In this document: positions 1-9,288 of the stretch, one piece after another
Position numbering within the stretch: the stretch's first letter is position 1
Layout: every line of letters begins with the position of its first letter
Made by a program: the position numbers and the translations under genes
The notes under the pieces: model-generated
Told to the model about the DNA's origin: nothing
What the model saw: the letters and a program-made list of their open reading frames with translations, nothing else
Database searches by the model: none
Assembly (NCBI RefSeq): GCF_000829375.1
Contig: NZ_AP014624.1
Location: 1,364,001 to 1,428,000, forward strand
Direction of reading: 5' to 3'
From: Chryseobacterium sp. StRB126
GTDB taxonomy: Bacteria > Bacteroidota > Bacteroidia > Flavobacteriales > Weeksellaceae
Length of the DNA stretch: 64,000 nt

Positions 1-1656
1 AGCATATCCGTCTTTACCATCAAAAACGATCTTTTGAAGCGTATTGCCCATCATTTTCATTTCCATCATCATTTTTCCGCCTTTCCCCTGAATAAGTTTC
101 ATGCTCATATCCATTCCCTGAACTTTGGTAGTGGCATCAGCTGTAATGGAAGCTACTTTCTGCACAGCAGCTAAACCACCAATGGCATTGATGTATTTAT
201 CTGCCACAGAACCAATGGTTACATTTGCATCAACTTTTTGAGCTGTCGGTTTTGCTACCGGATTGGCTTCTTTATCAAAATATTTTACAGGATATCCCAG
301 ATTTTCAAGTCCCTCAGCAATATCAGATGCTTTTCCTGCAATAAAGATTCGGCTCTGGTTCGGAAGGATTGTTGCTTTTACTGCGTTAGAAACATCTGCA
401 GCAGTAACTTTATCAATAGATTTTAAATAATTGGTATAGAAATCTGCAGGAAGATCCTGAACTTTTTGATTCAATGCAAACTTGGCGATAGTTTCAGGTT
501 TTTCCAAAGACATAATGAAAGAACCTTTCAATTTAGCCTTAGCATTTTCAAGTTCTTCCGGTTTAACCGTAGAAATAGCATTCAGCTCATTCATCATTTC
601 TTTAACAGCCTTATCCGTAACCTCATTTCTTACGCTGGTTTCAGCTGAAAAATCAGGAGAATACTTGCTGGCATTCATGCTTGAATAGGCGCCGTAAGTA
701 AATCCGTTCTTTTCTCTAAGATTCATGAAAAGTCTGGCTTCACCACCACCACCAAGAATATAGTTGGCCATTGTAGCAGGGAAGTAATGTGGGTCTTTCA
801 TCTTAAGATTGTTAAGATTGCTCACAGACAGTACAGATTGTACAGCAGACGGTACATCAACCACATTGATCTCTGTTTTGGAAACATTAGAAGCAGGTTC
901 TAAAGCGGCAAACTTGGTGTTTGATTTTTTCCAGCTTCCAAAAGCTTTTTCAACCATAGGTTTGATTTGGTCGAATTTTACATCTCCTACAATCACTAAA
1001 TAAGCATTATCCGGAGCGTAGTATTTATTGTAAATATTTTGAATATCTGCCAGTTGAATTTTATTGATAGATTCAATAGTTTCAAATTCCCCTCTTGAAG
1101 TATTTTTTCCATACATCAAAGCGTTGGATACTCTTTCAGCAATGGAAGAGGCATTTTTTTCATCCGCTTTTAATCCTTCAATGATTCTTTCTTTTCCATT
1201 CTTAATTTCTTCTGCTGAAAATTTTGGATTCACGATGGCATCCGCCATTAATCCCAATACTTCAGGGAAATATTTTGAAAGAGAATTCGAAGAAGCTCCG
1301 TTAGAAGAGAAGTTGATATTAGCTCCCAGAAAGTCAACCTTTTTATTAAAATCATCCTTGCTTAGGTTGGTGGTTCCGTTATCAAGCTGTTCTGCCATCA
1401 ATTGGCTTACCCCGGCTATATTTCCTTCATAGTAAGGAGGCCTGTCCATGGAAAGAGTGGTATTTACCCTTGGAAGTTTGTTGTTCTCAACCACCATTAC
1501 GGTTAACCCGTTGCTGAGCTGAAAAGTTTTTGGTTTAGCAATATTAATCGCAGGAGTAGGTCCCGGTTTAGGCATTGCATTAAGGTCAATTTTTTGGGCA
1601 GAAAGCATTCCTGCAAATAAAAATGCCGCTGCTATATAAGTGAATTGCTTTTTCAT
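1..1656 (-). CDS. M16 family peptidase-like protein, inactive partner (partial, runs off left edge)
   Basis: The reading frame opens at 1656 and stays open to base 1, giving 552 residues with no stop, so the C-terminus lies outside the window. It starts with a signal peptide (MKKQFTYIAAAFLFAGMLSA). The insulinase-like N domain is recognisable, but where the zinc motif HxxEH belongs the protein reads GVSQLMAEQL, so it should not bind zinc. The second M16 domain carries the glycine-rich GGGGEARLF and the R/Y substrate-binding stretch NGFTYGAYS. After about residue 450 comes an extension rich in M and K that is not peptidase. It lies 7 bp downstream of the active M16 gene, the usual arrangement in Bacteroidota where one active and one inactive subunit form a periplasmic protease. 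Confidence 0.85.
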   Translation of the reverse strand, partial: MKKQFTYIAAAFLFAGMLSAQKIDLNAMPKPGPTPAINIAKPKTFQLSNGLTVMVVENNKLPRVNTTLSMDRPPYYEGNIAGVSQLMAEQLDNGTTNLSKDDFNKKVDFLGANINFSSNGASSNSLSKYFPEVLGLMADAIVNPKFSAEEIKNGKERIIEGLKADEKNASSIAERVSNALMYGKNTSRGEFETIESINKIQLADIQNIYNKYYAPDNAYLVIVGDVKFDQIKPMVEKAFGSWKKSNTKFAALEPASNVSKTEINVVDVPSAVQSVLSVSNLNNLKMKDPHYFPATMANYILGGGGEARLFMNLREKNGFTYGAYSSMNASKYSPDFSAETSVRNEVTDKAVKEMMNELNAISTVKPEELENAKAKLKGSFIMSLEKPETIAKFALNQKVQDLPADFYTNYLKSIDKVTAADVSNAVKATILPNQSRIFIAGKASDIAEGLENLGYPVKYFDKEANPVAKPTAQKVDANVTIGSVADKYINAIGGLAAVQKVASITADATTKVQGMDMSMKLIQGKGGKMMMEMKMMGNTLQKIVFDGKDGYA

Positions 1657-1663
1657 GGGTAAA

Positions 1664-2977
1664 TTATTTTTTCTCAGGAACGTAGTTGATGATGATTCTT
1701 TGATTGGAATTCAGATACTTTTTAGCCGCATTTTGAATATCCTGTTTAGTGATAGATCTGTAGATATCAATTTCCTTATTGATAAGATTGGTATTTCCCA
1801 TCAATACATGGTTGGTCGCTAAAGAAGCTGCGATTCCCTGAATACTGGAGTTCTGATTCACAAACTGGTTTTCGAACTGGTTTTGAATCTTTTGATAATC
1901 CTCATCAGAAATTAAAGTCGTCTGAAGTCTTTTAATCTCTGCATCAATATCAGTCTGTAAAGTCTGCTTAGATGTTTGCCCCATCGGAATAGCAAAAAAT
2001 GCAAAAATACTGTAATCTTCAAGTCCCTGATTGAAAGCTGCTACCTGAAGCGCTTTTTTGTCCTGATCTACTAATTTCTTGTATAAAACAGATGATTTTC
2101 CATTGCTTAAATAAGAAGAAAGCATATCCAGAACATACGCATCTTTTTCTTTATTGGCAGGAGTTCTGTAAGCAAAAATATAAGCCGGAAGCTGAATGTT
2201 CGGATCGGTTGCTGTTACTTCTTTTTCCTGAGTGATAGGAGCGTCTTTAGGGAAGTCTTTTGAAGATATTGTTCCCTTTGGAATACCGCCGTAATATTCT
2301 TCAATCCATTTTTTAGTCTGCTCAGGTTTAATGTCTCCTGCAACCACTAATGTAGCATTGTTTGGAATATAGAATTTCTTATAGAAAGCCTGGAACTCTT
2401 CAAGTTTAGCTGCATTCAGGTCTTCCATAGATCCAATCGTTGGCCAATTGTATGGGTGATTGGTAAACAGATTCTTCTGAATAGTTGAAAAAAGGTTTCC
2501 ATAAGGCTGGTTATCCATTCTTAATCTTTTTTCCTCCTTTACCACTTCTCTCTGAGTATCTACTCCAACCTGATTGATAACTGCATGACGCATTCTTTCA
2601 GCTTCCATCCAAAGTCCAAGTTGTTCGTTATTAGAAGGGAACGTTTCGTAGTAATAGGTTCTGTCGTTGGTTGTGTTGGCATTATTTTGTCCTCCGTTGG
2701 ACGAAACGATCTTAAACCAATCGCCTCTTTTAATATTTGGAGTTCCTTCAAATAAAAGGTGTTCAAAGAAGTGAGCAAAACCGGTTCTTCCTTTTACTTC
2801 ATCTTTTGCTCCTACATGATACATGACACCTGTAGTGACTACCGGAGCCGAATTATCCTGATGAAGAATGACGTGAAGACCATTGGGAAGATCATACTCT
2901 TCGAATTTGATTTGCTGTGCATTCAGTATGAGCCCGAAGAAAGCTACGGCAGCAGCAGAAAGAAGACGCTTTTTCAT
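1664..2977 (-). CDS. M16 family zinc metallopeptidase, catalytic subunit
   Basis: The protein has 437 residues with an N-terminal signal peptide (cleavage near LILNA-QQ), so it is probably periplasmic. The inverted zinc motif HFFEH is at residues 69-73, and the third ligand is a Glu in REVVKEEKR about 76 residues later, the spacing typical of pitrilysin/MPP-type enzymes. The second M16 domain follows from about residue 190. It is the first gene of a two-gene operon with the inactive partner immediately downstream. It probably degrades peptides in the envelope; the substrate cannot be told from sequence. Confidence 0.9.
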   Translation of the reverse strand: MKKRLLSAAAVAFFGLILNAQQIKFEEYDLPNGLHVILHQDNSAPVVTTGVMYHVGAKDEVKGRTGFAHFFEHLLFEGTPNIKRGDWFKIVSSNGGQNNANTTNDRTYYYETFPSNNEQLGLWMEAERMRHAVINQVGVDTQREVVKEEKRLRMDNQPYGNLFSTIQKNLFTNHPYNWPTIGSMEDLNAAKLEEFQAFYKKFYIPNNATLVVAGDIKPEQTKKWIEEYYGGIPKGTISSKDFPKDAPITQEKEVTATDPNIQLPAYIFAYRTPANKEKDAYVLDMLSSYLSNGKSSVLYKKLVDQDKKALQVAAFNQGLEDYSIFAFFAIPMGQTSKQTLQTDIDAEIKRLQTTLISDEDYQKIQNQFENQFVNQNSSIQGIAASLATNHVLMGNTNLINKEIDIYRSITKQDIQNAAKKYLNSNQRIIINYVPEKK

Positions 2978-3153
2978 AAAGTTAGAAATTGTTTATCAAT
3001 GAGTAGGGAAAGTGAATTAAATGTTACAGAAATAGGATGAGAAGTTAATGAGATGAGATGTTAATAGCCAATCCGCCTCGCTCTTCAATTCCTATCTCCA
3101 ATCTCTTTATCTCTAATCTTCTTTCATCTTTAAAAACACATATGCTTCCAAAA

Positions 3154-3184
3154 TTTGAATTCTCCTTTGAATATCTTAATTTTG
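3154..3184 (+). promoter_or_regulatory. predicted Bacteroidota promoter of the UvrD-type helicase gene
   Basis: A TTTG at 3154-3157 is followed after exactly 19 bp by TAATTTTG at 3177-3184, matching the TTTG-N19-TAnnTTTG pattern read by the Bacteroidota primary sigma factor. It lies just upstream of the ATG at 3208. It therefore argues against the longer reading frame that opens at 3058. Confidence 0.6.
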
Positions 3185-3207
3185 TGTTCCCAAAATTTTT
3201 TTGCAGT

Positions 3208-5541
3208 ATGGATTATCTGAAAGGACTCAATGAATCACAATATGAAGCCGTTACCTCTTTACAAGGCCCTCTGATGGTGCTTGCAGGAGCAGGTTCCGGA
3301 AAAACACGTGTGCTTACCATGCGTATTGCCCACCTTATCCATAATGGAATAGACCCTTTCAATATCCTGGCACTTACCTTTACCAATAAGGCAGCGCGTG
3401 AAATGAAAGAACGTATCGCAAAGGTAGTAGGAGACAGTAATGCAAGAAGTCTTTGGATGGGAACATTTCACTCGGTTTTTGCAAGAATTTTAAGAATTGA
3501 GGCTCATTATCTGGGCTATCCTTCTAATTTTACCATTTATGACCAGCAAGATGCTCTGAATGTAATTAAAAAAGTATTGAAGGATATGAATATTGATGCT
3601 GATCTTTATAAACCCAAGAAAGTTCAGGCAAGAATTTCAACCTACAAAAACAATCTGATTACCGTTAAAGCTTATTTCAACAATCCGGAACTGATGGAGG
3701 CTGATGAAAAAGCCAATATGAAATTTATTGGACAGATTTATCAGAGATATGTTGAACAGTGTTTCAAAAACGGATCTATGGATTTTGATGATTTATTGTT
3801 AAAAACCAATGAACTGTTGACGCGTTTCCCTGAAGTATTGGCGAAATATCAGGACAGATTTAGATATATCATGGTAGATGAGTACCAGGATACCAACCAC
3901 TCACAGTATCTTATTGTGAAAGCATTAGCTTCCAAGTTTGAAAATATATGTGTGGTAGGAGATGATGCCCAGTCTATTTACTCGTTCCGTGGAGCTAATA
4001 TCTATAACATCCTGAACTTTAAAAAAGATTACCCGGATGCCATTACAGTATCATTGGAACAAAATTACCGTTCTACACAAAACATTGTAAACGCAGCCAA
4101 TGTTGTTATTGCGAAAAACTTACAGCAGTTTAAGAAAAACGTCTTCAGTGATAATGAAGAAGGAGATAAAATTAAAATTTACCGTTCTCTCTCTGATGCT
4201 GATGAAGCAAACTTCGTAGCCGGAAATATCTGGGAACTTCGTAACCGTGACCAGAGAAAATATAGCGATTTTGCTATTTTGTATAGAACCAACTCTCAGA
4301 CCCGAGCATTTGAAGATGCCCTGAGACGTAAAAATATTCCGTACAAAGTGTATGGAGGACTTTCATTCTACCAAAGAAAAGAAGTGAAAGATTTAATTGG
4401 ATACCTGCGTCTTTTAATTAATGAAAATGACTCGGAAGCATTGATGAGAATCATCAACTATCCAACCAGAGGAATTGGAGAAACAACGCAAAATAAATTG
4501 ATTGTTTTTGCAGACGCTCAGAACCTTCCTGTATCAAAAGTTTTGGATAATCTTCCTATTTATGCTCCTCAACTAGGGCTAAACAATGGTGTTTTAAATA
4601 AATTGAATGATTTCTGGTCGATGATTAAAGCATTCCAGGTATTGTTGAAAACAGAAACAGCTTACAGCGTTGCTATGGAAGTGGCCAAACGAAGTGGTTT
4701 GATTAAGTTTTTAAAGGATGACCAGACTCCGGAAGGAATTTCAAGAGTAGAAAACGTTCAGGAATTAATGAACTCTATGCAAGGGTTTATTGAGGAACAA
4801 ATGCAATTGGAAGATGGAGATCCGAGTCTTTCCAACTTCCTTGAAAATATTGCTCTGTCAGCTGATACCCAGGATAAAGATCAGGAAGATGATATGGTTT
4901 CATTGATGACCATTCACCTTTCCAAAGGTCTTGAATTTCCTGTAGTTCATTTAGTAGGTCTTGAAGAAAACCTTTTCCCAAGTTTTATGAGTTCTGCCAC
5001 AAGGGAAGATCTTGAGGAAGAAAGAAGATTGTTCTATGTTGCATTAACCAGAGCTGAGAAGCAAGTGTTTTTCTCTTATGCAGTATCCCGTTTCCAATGG
5101 GGGAAAATTACTGATGCAGAACCATCAAGATTCCTGAGTGAGATTGATGATGAATATATTGAATTCCTTAATCCGGCAATGGAGAAAAGGTTTATCAATA
5201 ATGCGGGAGTGAAATCCAATATTTTTGATGAACATCCATCTGAAATGAAATCTTTTAAGAAGGTAGAGAAAAAGACGCTTAACAGAGGTGAAGATAATTC
5301 AAAACCTGCTCCGGAAGCAAGAAAACTGAAACCGGTAAGTACTGCCAAAATTATTAATCCAAGCGGTGCATCATCTCAGGATATTGAAGTGGGAGATAAA
5401 GTAAGACACGATCGTTTCGGAATAGGAGAGGTTGCTTTCCTGGATGGAACAGATCCTCAGAATATCAAAGCAAAAGTGGTATTCATCCATGAAGGGGAGA
5501 AGAACCTGATTCTGAAATATGCTAAACTTACGAAGATTTAA
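3208..5541 (+). CDS. ATP-dependent DNA helicase, UvrD/PcrA family
   Basis: SF1 3'-5' helicase for DNA repair and replication-fork maintenance. From the ATG at 3208 the protein has 777 residues. Walker A GAGSGKT is at residues 27-33, the DExx motif appears as VDEYQDTN, and motif VI appears in YVALTRAEKQ. The last 50 residues (DIEVGDKVRHDRFG...) form a small Tudor-like domain, which in PcrA/UvrD contacts RNA polymerase. The frame is open upstream to 3058, but those 50 extra residues are low-quality and overlap the predicted promoter, so I chose 3208. A strong terminator follows. Whether to call it pcrA or uvrD is not decided by sequence. Confidence 0.93.
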   Translation: MDYLKGLNESQYEAVTSLQGPLMVLAGAGSGKTRVLTMRIAHLIHNGIDPFNILALTFTNKAAREMKERIAKVVGDSNARSLWMGTFHSVFARILRIEAHYLGYPSNFTIYDQQDALNVIKKVLKDMNIDADLYKPKKVQARISTYKNNLITVKAYFNNPELMEADEKANMKFIGQIYQRYVEQCFKNGSMDFDDLLLKTNELLTRFPEVLAKYQDRFRYIMVDEYQDTNHSQYLIVKALASKFENICVVGDDAQSIYSFRGANIYNILNFKKDYPDAITVSLEQNYRSTQNIVNAANVVIAKNLQQFKKNVFSDNEEGDKIKIYRSLSDADEANFVAGNIWELRNRDQRKYSDFAILYRTNSQTRAFEDALRRKNIPYKVYGGLSFYQRKEVKDLIGYLRLLINENDSEALMRIINYPTRGIGETTQNKLIVFADAQNLPVSKVLDNLPIYAPQLGLNNGVLNKLNDFWSMIKAFQVLLKTETAYSVAMEVAKRSGLIKFLKDDQTPEGISRVENVQELMNSMQGFIEEQMQLEDGDPSLSNFLENIALSADTQDKDQEDDMVSLMTIHLSKGLEFPVVHLVGLEENLFPSFMSSATREDLEEERRLFYVALTRAEKQVFFSYAVSRFQWGKITDAEPSRFLSEIDDEYIEFLNPAMEKRFINNAGVKSNIFDEHPSEMKSFKKVEKKTLNRGEDNSKPAPEARKLKPVSTAKIINPSGASSQDIEVGDKVRHDRFGIGEVAFLDGTDPQNIKAKVVFIHEGEKNLILKYAKLTKI

Positions 5542-5568
5542 TTCTTGACAATAGCTTTTAAACAATAC

Positions 5569-5600
5569 AAACGGATTCATTTTTTGAATCCGTTTTTTTA
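5569..5600 (+). terminator. Rho-independent terminator after the helicase gene
   Basis: An 11-bp stem (AAACGGATTCA) with a short T loop is followed by a run of T, 27 bp after the helicase stop codon. Confidence 0.85.
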
Positions 5601-5693
5601 TGAAATATCTTTAAGTTATTAGAAAAAATAGTAATTTTAATAGGGGATAGAAAGAAACGATTATCATTTTTTACAAAAACAAAGTCTATTGTT

Positions 5694-5724
5694 TTTGTAG
5701 ACTAATAAATATATTTTACATTTG
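5694..5724 (+). promoter_or_regulatory. predicted promoter of the TonB-dependent receptor at 5769
   Basis: TTTG at 5694-5697, 19-bp spacer, then TACATTTG at 5717-5724. It fits the Bacteroidota consensus and lies 45 bp before the ATG. Confidence 0.55.
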
Positions 5725-5768
5725 CATCTGCAAAAAACATAAATGTTTAATCAAATTGATGAAATGAT

Positions 5769-8540
5769 ATGAGTAATAAAAAGACTATTTTTTCAGCTTC
5801 TGTTTTATTTTTCCTTGGAGTATTTACCTATGGACAGGAAAAAGACAGTGTCAAAACCAAAAAAGACAGTGTTAATACCAATAATGTAGAAGAAGTTGTT
5901 ATCCTGGGATCCAGAGCCGGAGCAAGATCGAAGGCAGACAGTCCGGTTCCTGTGGATGTATTCAATCTGAAGGAAGCTTCAGTGGTTCTTCCTCAGTCTA
6001 ATATCGGACAAATATTAAATGCCATAGCACCCTCTTTTACCTCTACCATTCAAACCAATTCTGATGGAACCGACCATTTGGATCCAGCACAGTTAAGAGG
6101 TTTGGGACCGGATCAGGTTCTGGTATTGGTGAATGGGAAAAGAAGACATACCTCTGCATTAGTCAATGTAAACGGAACACCGGGAAGAGGAACAGTAGGA
6201 ACGGATTTGAATGCCATTCCTTCTTTCGCTTTAAACAGAATAGAGGTCTTAAGAGATGGAGCCGCCGCACAATATGGTTCTGATGCGATTGCAGGTGTAA
6301 TGAATCTTGAACTGAAAAGAGATACAGGAAAACTGGCCGGTCAGATCAGCTATGGCGGAAATTTAACCCCTACAGCTAACGACCATACCGGAAATTTTGA
6401 CGGGCAGAATATTCAGTTAGACCTGAACTATGGTAATAAGATTGGAACTAAAGGTGGTTTCTTCAATATTACCTGGTCTTCCCAGTTCAGAAATCCTACC
6501 TACAGAGCCGGAACTGAAAATGCACCTATTTATAATGCTTATAATGCCATTGAACAGCGCGCTTTGAAAAACGGCGTAAATCTTTCTTCTCTTTTTACTG
6601 ACATTGGAAACACCCCAAATTCTCAGCAAATTGTAAACTATATTCACCAATATGCACCAGAAGTAAGTTATTTTTCTCAGGAATTGCAAAATGCTATACA
6701 GGGTGCTAATTCTATTTCTGCTTTACAGAAAGTTTTGTCGGATCCAAACAGATTTACGACCAGTTATTTGAATTATATAACAGATCAGGAGCTTGCTTAC
6801 AGAGGACAAACAAGAAAAGATTTCAATATGCAGGTAGGGCAGTCCAAGCTTAATAACCACCAGCTTTTCATTAATGCTGAGGTTCCTGTAAGTGATAACT
6901 GGAAAGTGTATACTTTTGGCGGATACAGTTTAAGACATGGGGTTTCCGGAGGATTCTACAGAAGACCGAGAGAAAACAGGACTTTTACAGGTTTATATCC
7001 CAATGGTTATCTTCCACAGATAGGAACTGATATACAGGATATTTCATTAGCTGCAGGAATCAAAGGAAAATGGGAAGGGTGGAATATTGATTTCAGTAAT
7101 ACTTTCGGACAGAATTCATTCACCTATAACATCCGTAATACAGGAAACACTTCTTTACGTTTTGCTTCCCCTAATGAATTTGATGCAGGTGGATTAAGGT
7201 TTACTCAAAATACCATCAACTTAGATTTCTCTAAAAAATATGATGTATTGGAGGGACTGAACGTAGCATTTGGAGGTGAACACCGTTTTGAAAACTTCAA
7301 AATGACGGCAGGGGAAGAAGCTTCTTATACTATATATGATGCTTTTGGAAATCCATGGAACAATACTACTCAAAGACCTACAGATTTCTTTGGGCAAGCT
7401 CTTCCGGGAGGTTCGCAGGTATTCAGTGGATTTAAACCTGAGAATGCGGTGAACAAAAACAGACAGTCTTTGGCGGCTTATGCAGATGTAGAGCTGAACT
7501 TTACGAATTGGTTGTTAGTAGATGCAGCTGCGAGATATGAAAATTATTCAGATTTCGGATCTACATTCAATTATAAACTGGCTTCAAGAATTAAAGTTGC
7601 TCCTAATTTTAATGTAAGATTTGCAGGATCGACCGGATTCAGAGCACCATCTATTCATCAAATCTATTATAATGTAACTTCTACTTTATTTACTGGTGGG
7701 CAACTTCTTGAAGTGGGAACTTACAGCAATGACTCACGATTGGCAGGACAGTTGAATATCCCCAAGCTGAAACAGGAAACCTCAAAATCTGCAAGTTTAG
7801 GATTTACTTATAAAATTCCATCCGTGAATTTGACCTTCACTGCTGATGGATATTTTACAAAAATTGATAACAGAATCATTCTTACCGATCAGTTCTTAAA
7901 AAAAGATGTACCTCTGGAAGCCCAGACAGAGTTTGAAAAATTAAATGTGAATGCCGCTCAGTTTTTCACCAACGCCATTGATACGGAAACAAAAGGGGTG
8001 GATATTGTTATTGCACATAACGCAAGATTTTCAGGTGTAAAACTGGATAATAACTTTGCGATCAATTTAAACCAGACTAAGCAGGTAGGAGAGATTCATT
8101 CAGCTGGATTATTAAAATCTCCGGTTCTTGAAAAGGTCTATTTCTCTGAAAAATCGAGAGTATACTTGGAAGAAGCTGTACCTAGAGTAAAAGCGAGTCT
8201 GTCTCACACGATTACATGGAAAGGAGCAAGTTTTTACCTGAGAAATACCTATTTCGGGAAAGTTACCGGAGCAGATGTTCTTGATGTGAATGGTGATGGT
8301 ATCCTTGATCCTAGAGAGCACCAGACCATAGGCGATAAAATTATTACAGATCTTTCAGCGGCTTATCAGTTTACAAAAAATGTAGGATTAACGATAGGAG
8401 TGAACAACCTGTTTGATATTTATCCTACCAAAAATCTACCGGCTTCAAGTAATAATGATCAGTTTATTTACTCCCGTTCTACCTCACAGTTTGGACAGAA
8501 CGGACGATATGTTTTCACAAGACTTAACTTCAATTTTTAA
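5769..8540 (+). CDS. TonB-dependent outer-membrane receptor
   Basis: The 923-residue protein starts with a signal peptide (FFLGVFTYGQ) and a lysine-rich linker, then a TonB-box-like EEVVILGSRA, a plug domain ending in RIEVLRDGAAAQYGSDAIAG, and a large C-terminal beta-barrel ending in aromatic F (FTRLNFNF). This is an energised transporter for a scarce ligand such as a siderophore, vitamin or oligomer. No SusD partner lies next to it, so it is not a typical polysaccharide locus. It has its own promoter and terminator. The ligand is unknown. Confidence 0.92.
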   Translation: MSNKKTIFSASVLFFLGVFTYGQEKDSVKTKKDSVNTNNVEEVVILGSRAGARSKADSPVPVDVFNLKEASVVLPQSNIGQILNAIAPSFTSTIQTNSDGTDHLDPAQLRGLGPDQVLVLVNGKRRHTSALVNVNGTPGRGTVGTDLNAIPSFALNRIEVLRDGAAAQYGSDAIAGVMNLELKRDTGKLAGQISYGGNLTPTANDHTGNFDGQNIQLDLNYGNKIGTKGGFFNITWSSQFRNPTYRAGTENAPIYNAYNAIEQRALKNGVNLSSLFTDIGNTPNSQQIVNYIHQYAPEVSYFSQELQNAIQGANSISALQKVLSDPNRFTTSYLNYITDQELAYRGQTRKDFNMQVGQSKLNNHQLFINAEVPVSDNWKVYTFGGYSLRHGVSGGFYRRPRENRTFTGLYPNGYLPQIGTDIQDISLAAGIKGKWEGWNIDFSNTFGQNSFTYNIRNTGNTSLRFASPNEFDAGGLRFTQNTINLDFSKKYDVLEGLNVAFGGEHRFENFKMTAGEEASYTIYDAFGNPWNNTTQRPTDFFGQALPGGSQVFSGFKPENAVNKNRQSLAAYADVELNFTNWLLVDAAARYENYSDFGSTFNYKLASRIKVAPNFNVRFAGSTGFRAPSIHQIYYNVTSTLFTGGQLLEVGTYSNDSRLAGQLNIPKLKQETSKSASLGFTYKIPSVNLTFTADGYFTKIDNRIILTDQFLKKDVPLEAQTEFEKLNVNAAQFFTNAIDTETKGVDIVIAHNARFSGVKLDNNFAINLNQTKQVGEIHSAGLLKSPVLEKVYFSEKSRVYLEEAVPRVKASLSHTITWKGASFYLRNTYFGKVTGADVLDVNGDGILDPREHQTIGDKIITDLSAAYQFTKNVGLTIGVNNLFDIYPTKNLPASSNNDQFIYSRSTSQFGQNGRYVFTRLNFNF

Positions 8541-8558
8541 TGAAGTTTTATACTTATA

Positions 8559-8594
8559 AAAAACGGAACCAATTTTTTGGTTCCGTTTTTTTAT
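8559..8594. terminator. bidirectional terminator between the receptor and tenA
   Basis: The stem AAAACGGAACCAA/TTGGTTCCGTTTT is flanked by A on the left and T on the right, so it can end transcription of both convergent units. Confidence 0.8.
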
Positions 8595-8637
8595 TAGTTG
8601 ATGAGATCAAAAATGATTGGCGTAGCCAGTATATTCT

Positions 8638-9288
8638 TTACTCCCATCTTCTCAAATCATAAGCTGCTTCCCAAAAGTAATATTCCATTCTGGATGCAGC
8701 GATGAAGGCTTCTGTCATTTTTTTTCTGGTTTCTTCGGTGCTGTTTTCAGCTAATTGATCACAGATGGCAATAGCCTGGTCTACTGCAGCTGAAAATTCT
8801 TCTCCTGCATAAGTAGCGATCCATTTTTCATAAGGATTGTTCATCGTATTTTGAATCTCATAAATATAATTTCCAACTTCACGATAAATCCAGAAGCATG
8901 GAAGGACTGCTGCAACTGCAATTTCCACAGATTCCAATGCTGCGGTACTTCTCAGAAAATGAATGTAGTGATGGCAAGCCGGTTGTAAAACTCCTTTATC
9001 CACTAACCCAAAGTCTTTAAAGTAGGATTCATGAAGCGCATTTTCCACAACGATAGCATTTTCTGCAAAACGCATAAAGGCAAGTACATCTTCAAGATCA
9101 GGTATCTTTGCTGCAATAAGGGAAAGAGTTCTTCCAAAATGCTCCAGATATAAAGAATCCTGAGCCATATAAAAACGAAACTTTTCCTGTGGCAAACTAC
9201 CATCGGATAATTCTTTGATGAAAGGCATATCAAGGATAGATTGATAATGTTTCTCTATAGCATTCCAGGTTTGTTCAGACCATTTCAT
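8638..9288 (-). CDS. tenA: thiaminase II / aminopyrimidine aminohydrolase TenA
   Basis: TenA hydrolyses degraded thiamine aminopyrimidine to HMP for thiamine salvage. The protein is 216 residues, the normal length. Recognisable family stretches include WNAIEKHYQSILDMPFIKEL at the N-terminus, LPCFWIYREVG with the conserved Cys, and YAGEEF. It is the last gene of the TPP-controlled operon. Its start overlaps the end of thiD by 14 bp, which implies translational coupling. Confidence 0.92.
   Translation of the reverse strand: MKWSEQTWNAIEKHYQSILDMPFIKELSDGSLPQEKFRFYMAQDSLYLEHFGRTLSLIAAKIPDLEDVLAFMRFAENAIVVENALHESYFKDFGLVDKGVLQPACHHYIHFLRSTAALESVEIAVAAVLPCFWIYREVGNYIYEIQNTMNNPYEKWIATYAGEEFSAAVDQAIAICDQLAENSTEETRKKMTEAFIAASRMEYYFWEAAYDLRRWE

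Noticed and set aside
1064..1432. Plus-strand 122-residue frame within the M16 gene
   Set aside because: Shadow of a clear M16 domain on the other strand, no ribosome site or family match.
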